In this document: one piece after another, positions 42,324 through 43,162 of the stretch
Layout of the letters: every line of letters starts with the position of its first letter
How positions within the stretch are numbered: position 1 is the stretch's first letter
Source of the DNA: an uncultured Clostridia bacterium
GTDB taxonomy: Bacteria > Bacillota > Clostridia > TANB77 > CAG-508
DNA: 43,162 nt
Direction: 5' to 3'
Assembly (NCBI GenBank): GCA_934155265.1
Contig: CAKPGU010000016.1
Coordinates: 1 to 43,162, forward strand
The notes under the pieces: model-generated
What the model saw: the letters and a program-made list of their open reading frames with translations, nothing else
Databases searched by the model: none
What the model was told of the DNA's origin: nothing
Translations under genes and position numbers: made by a program

Positions 42324-42530
42324 ATGAAAGAAGTAAAATTAAATATAGAAGGAATGCATTGTACAGGATGTTCTACAAGATTAGAAAAGGTATTAAATAA
42401 TGTTGATGGAGTAGAAAGTGCAAAAGTAAGTTTAGAGGAGAAAAAAGCAGATATAAAATATGATGAAACACAAGTAAATGAAAAAGAATTAATAGAAGCA
42501 ATTGAGGATGCAGGTTTTAAAGTAATTTAA
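42324..42530 (+). CDS. copZ: Copper chaperone CopZ (HMA domain)
   Basis: 68 residues, a single heavy-metal-associated domain with the Cu(I) motif GMHCTGC and C-terminal IEDAGFKVI. Passes Cu(I) to the CopA pump and CsoR in the cytoplasm. GGAGG site before the ATG. Sits between csoR and copA. Confidence 0.93.
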   Translation: MKEVKLNIEGMHCTGCSTRLEKVLNNVDGVESAKVSLEEKKADIKYDETQVNEKELIEAIEDAGFKVI

Positions 42531-42572
42531 TTCTTTTCCAACTTAGATTTTAGTATTAAGAAAGGAAACAAT

Positions 42573-43162
42573 ATGAAAAAAGTATTATTAAAAATAGATG
42601 GAATGACATGTTCAGCATGTTCATCAGGTTTAGAAAAATACTTAAACAAACAAGATGGAATAAAAATAGCAACAGTAAATCTTGTTATGAATAATGCAAA
42701 TATAGAATATGACGATAAGAAATTAACTTTAGAACAAGTTGAAAAGTTCGTCGAAAAAGCTGGTTTTGCAAGTTTAGGAATAGACAATTTTGAAAAAGAA
42801 GAAAAGAAAAAATCAAATGAAAAATATAAATTAATATGGATAAGTGTAATATCAATAGTAATATTATATATTTCAATGTCACAGATGGTAGGCTTACCAG
42901 TTATTCCATTTTTAAACATGATGACACATCCAATTAATTATGCAATATTATTATTAATATTAACAACAATTGTAATATTATTTGGAAAAGATATAATAAA
43001 AAATGGATATAAAAATTTGATTCATAAAACACCCAATATGGATACATTAGTAATGATAGGTGTTTTAGCAAGTTATATATATAGCATATATGGAACAATA
43101 CGAATTTTACAAGGACATACAATGTATGTTGAAAAATTGTATTATGAATCAGCTGCTATTGT
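42573..43162 (+). CDS. copA: Copper-exporting P1B-type ATPase CopA (3' end outside window)
   Basis: The first 196 codons are in view. One HMA domain (residues 1-70) with GMTCSACSSGL, a charged linker, then the first membrane helices (WISVISIVILYISMSQMVGL, INYAILLLILTTIVILFG). GYKNLIHKTPNMDTLVMIGV is the signature that precedes the second helix pair in CopA pumps. The catalytic DKTGT region lies beyond the window. AAAGGA site upstream. Last seen gene of the copper operon. Confidence 0.93.
   Translation, partial: MKKVLLKIDGMTCSACSSGLEKYLNKQDGIKIATVNLVMNNANIEYDDKKLTLEQVEKFVEKAGFASLGIDNFEKEEKKKSNEKYKLIWISVISIVILYISMSQMVGLPVIPFLNMMTHPINYAILLLILTTIVILFGKDIIKNGYKNLIHKTPNMDTLVMIGVLASYIYSIYGTIRILQGHTMYVEKLYYESAAI

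Noticed and set aside
1..43162. tRNA, rRNA, transposase or phage genes
   Set aside because: None recognised on either strand; the repeats present carry no coding capacity.

Overview
The window is strongly A+T-rich, with short intergenic gaps, strong GGAGG ribosome binding sites and TTGNNN-17-TATAAT promoters. It carries spoVAC-spoVAD-spoVAE, bofA, ytxC and a SleB-type cortex hydrolase, so it comes from a low-GC, endospore-forming Clostridia-type Bacillota, probably an anaerobe of the gut type. I cannot name the species. No rRNA, tRNA, prophage, transposase or CRISPR array was seen.

Layout. 1-4032: 3' part of a giant surface adhesin whose first kilobase is a perfect 297-bp tandem repeat. 4-7 kb: tmcAL, rnhA, sleB and a small membrane protein. 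7.2-10.4 kb: ABC ATPase plus FtsX-like permease. 10.5-13.2 kb: small orphan gene, SDF-family symporter, ytxC. 13.4-16.6 kb: orphan gene, then GH57 glucan branching enzyme with a DUF4912 partner. 16.7-18.1 kb: L20-type attenuator leader, then infC (apparent ATA start), rpmI and rplT. 18.2-19.1 kb: large inverted-repeat element in front of a HAD nucleotidase. 19.2-26.5 kb: one long MoxR/DUF58/von Willebrand A/TPR (Bat-like) operon. 26.5-28.4 kb: spoVA genes. 28.6-31.9 kb: prepilin-like miniprotein, degenerate prepilin-peptidase-like protein, ROK kinase and mtaB. 32-34.3 kb: alarmone-synthetase-like gene and serS. 34.5-36.1 kb: CaCA-type exchanger, yaaL, bofA. 36.2-41.3 kb: orphan gene, secreted FGE-like protein, uvrA. 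41.4 kb to the end: pyrophosphatase-like gene and the csoR-copZ-copA copper operon.

The most striking signal is at the codon CGG. By eye I find no normally read in-frame CGG in any gene of native codon style. Three such genes (batA-like, mtaB, bofA) each need one +1 frameshift to give the family sequence and length. All three shifts fall exactly on a CGG, where removing the C leaves a glycine codon GGN (positions 22738, 30591, 36036). This could be programmed +1 frameshifting or quadruplet reading at a starved or unassigned codon, or a systematic sequence artefact. Four in-frame CGG codons do occur without a shift. They lie in three minus-strand genes of foreign-looking codon use (13419-13751, 32017-32919, 36214-36468), and this is the main counter-evidence.

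Two dispersed repeat families are also present. Family A (GGACCGGGTACAAAATT and its inverse) sits just after stop codons at four places. Family B (GTTACCAGTAGGGACACCC units) forms a giant inverted repeat at 18.2-18.5 kb and a 35-bp tandem array that supplies the stop codon of mtaB.
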